This document shows positions 62,905 to 64,000 of a stretch of DNA of 64,000 nt, in pieces. Both the position numbers and the translations under genes were made by a program. Source of the DNA: Alentia gelatinosa (lineage: Eukaryota > Annelida > Polychaeta > Phyllodocida > Polynoidae); contig OX465580.1 of assembly GCA_950022655.1 (NCBI GenBank), forward strand, positions 1,535,122-1,599,121, given 5' to 3'. How positions within the stretch are numbered: position 1 is the stretch's first letter; each line of letters begins with the position of its first letter. Under the pieces are notes generated by a model. The model made no database searches. It was not told the DNA's origin and was given only the letters and a program-made list of their open reading frames with translations.

Positions 62905-64000
62905 GTCCCAGTCACACCCAGTCACACCCAGTCACATCCAGTCACACCCAGTCACACCCACTCACACCAAGCCACAACCAACCACACCCAGACACACCCA
63001 GCCACATCCAGTCACACCCAGTCACATCCACCCACACCCAGCCACACCCAGCCACACCCACTCACACTCAGCCACACCCAGTCACATCCAGTCACATCCA
63101 GTCACATCCATCCACACCCAGTCACACCCGTTCTCAGTAAGCCACACCCAGTCACACCCAGTCACACCCAGTCACACCCAGTCCCACCCAGCCACACCCA
63201 CCCACACCCAGTCACACCCAGCCACACCCAGTCACACCCAGTCACACCCAGTCACACCCAGTCACACCCAGTCACACCCGTTCTCAGTAAGCCACACCCA
63301 GTCACACCCAGTCACACCCAGTCACACCCAGTCCCACCCAGCCACACCCACCCACACCCAGTCACACCCAGCCAAACCCAGTCACACCCACCCACACCCA
63401 GTCACACCCAGTCACACCCAGTCACACCCAGTCACACCCAGTCACACCCAGTCACACCCAGTCACACCCAGTCACACCCACACACACCCAGCCACACCCA
63501 GCCACACCCAGTCACACCCAGTCACACCCACCCACACCCAGTCACACCCAGCCACACCCAGTCACACCCAGCCACACCAAGCCACACCCACTCACACCCA
63601 GTCACACCCAGTCACCCTCAGTCACACCCAGTCACATCCAGTCACATCCACCCACACCCAGTCACATCCAGTCACATCCACCCACACCCAGTCAAACCCA
63701 TTCTCAGTAAGCCACACCCAGTCACACCCAGTCACACCCAGTCACATCCAGTCACACCCAGCCACACCCAGTCACAGCCACTCACACCCAGTCACACCCA
63801 GTCACACCTTCCCACACCCAGTCACATCCAGTCACATCCACCCACACCCAGCCACACCCAGTCACACCCAGTCACACCCAGTCACATCCAGTCACATCCA
63901 CCCACACCCAGTCACACCCATTCACAGTAAGCCACACCCAGTCACACCCAGTCACACCAAGACCCACCCAGCCACACCCAGCCACACCCAGTCACACCCA
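62905..64000. repeat. Satellite, 10-bp unit, about 110 copies, runs off the right edge
   Basis: The unit CAGTCACACC repeats with variants CAGCCACACC, CACCCACACC and CAGTCACATC. TTCTCAGTAAGCCACACCCA marks higher-order repeats at about 63130, 63290, 63701 and (as TTCACAGTAAGCC) 63921. The open plus frame (SHTQSHPVTP-type) exists only because the unit has no stop. Confidence 0.96.

Noticed and set aside
62872..63930. Plus-strand SHTQSHPVTP-type frame of 352 codons
   Set aside because: Explained by the 10-bp CAGTCACACC satellite; no flanking exon.

Overview
This is a eukaryotic, almost certainly animal, window. It has no bacterial-style gene layout. It holds short exon-like pieces with consensus splice signals, CpG-rich promoter-like patches with motifs typical of animal promoters (TCTCGCGAGA, NRF1, YY1, CRE, E2F, ERR/NR5A), a tRNA-derived SINE fragment, and many small non-autonomous DNA transposons. 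The overall style fits a repeat-rich marine invertebrate such as a mollusc or lancelet, but that is a guess and I cannot name the species. No protein family could be recognised with confidence. Nearly all long open frames lie inside tandem repeats and are artefacts of repeat units that lack stop codons.

Layout. Adding up my intervals, about 45% of the window is tandem repeat: more than 25 separate arrays with units from 2 to 104 bp. The largest is a 6.7 kb array of a 16-bp G-rich unit (23041-29765). Others: 60-63 bp (1-525), 25 bp (3106-3684), 33 bp (3774-4938), GAA (5700-5843), 38 bp (5923-6590), a compound amplicon (7389-9166), ~20-22 bp (10947-12663), 67 bp (19798-20454), 91 bp (21550-22102), 27 bp (22434-22652), ~60 bp (30250-31285), 51 bp (32190-32945), 104 bp (33079-33605), ~94 bp (37619-38178), ~42 bp (39830-40470), 88 bp (43141-44110), 84 bp (47000-48020), 34 bp (49190-49668), 11 bp (50168-51234), 32 bp (51350-52040), 32 bp (53549-54500), 45 bp (55190-57590), 68 bp (60341-61660) and 10 bp (62905-64000).

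Between the arrays lie mobile elements. PIF/Harbinger-like MITEs start with GGCC and have TWA or CWG target duplications (1965-2154, 15228-15508, 20458-21295, 31798-31960, 33763-34054, 36787-37068, 62265-62561). There is one CACTA/EnSpm-like element with a GAA duplication (16012-16420). The most striking group is a modular family in which a 140-160 bp module bounded by TTTATCTCACCCC-type ends abuts a long hairpin. The hairpin arms differ between copies, but the tip stays close to GGCGAAGCC. About a dozen copies occur between 15653 and 58450. Several arrays are visibly built from fragments of these dispersed elements, so the window shows satellites being born from transposons.

Genes. Candidate pieces are all tentative: three minus-strand internal exons with good acceptor and donor sites (14075-14122, 35871-36040, 61918-61957), a minus-strand 5' exon with an E2F site (17178-17365), a plus-strand 23-codon frame in a strong Kozak context (7415-7486) that has been amplified six-fold, and a few small ORFs. 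The minus-strand bias suggests the window may lie in the introns and promoters of one or more long minus-strand genes, but this needs transcript evidence.
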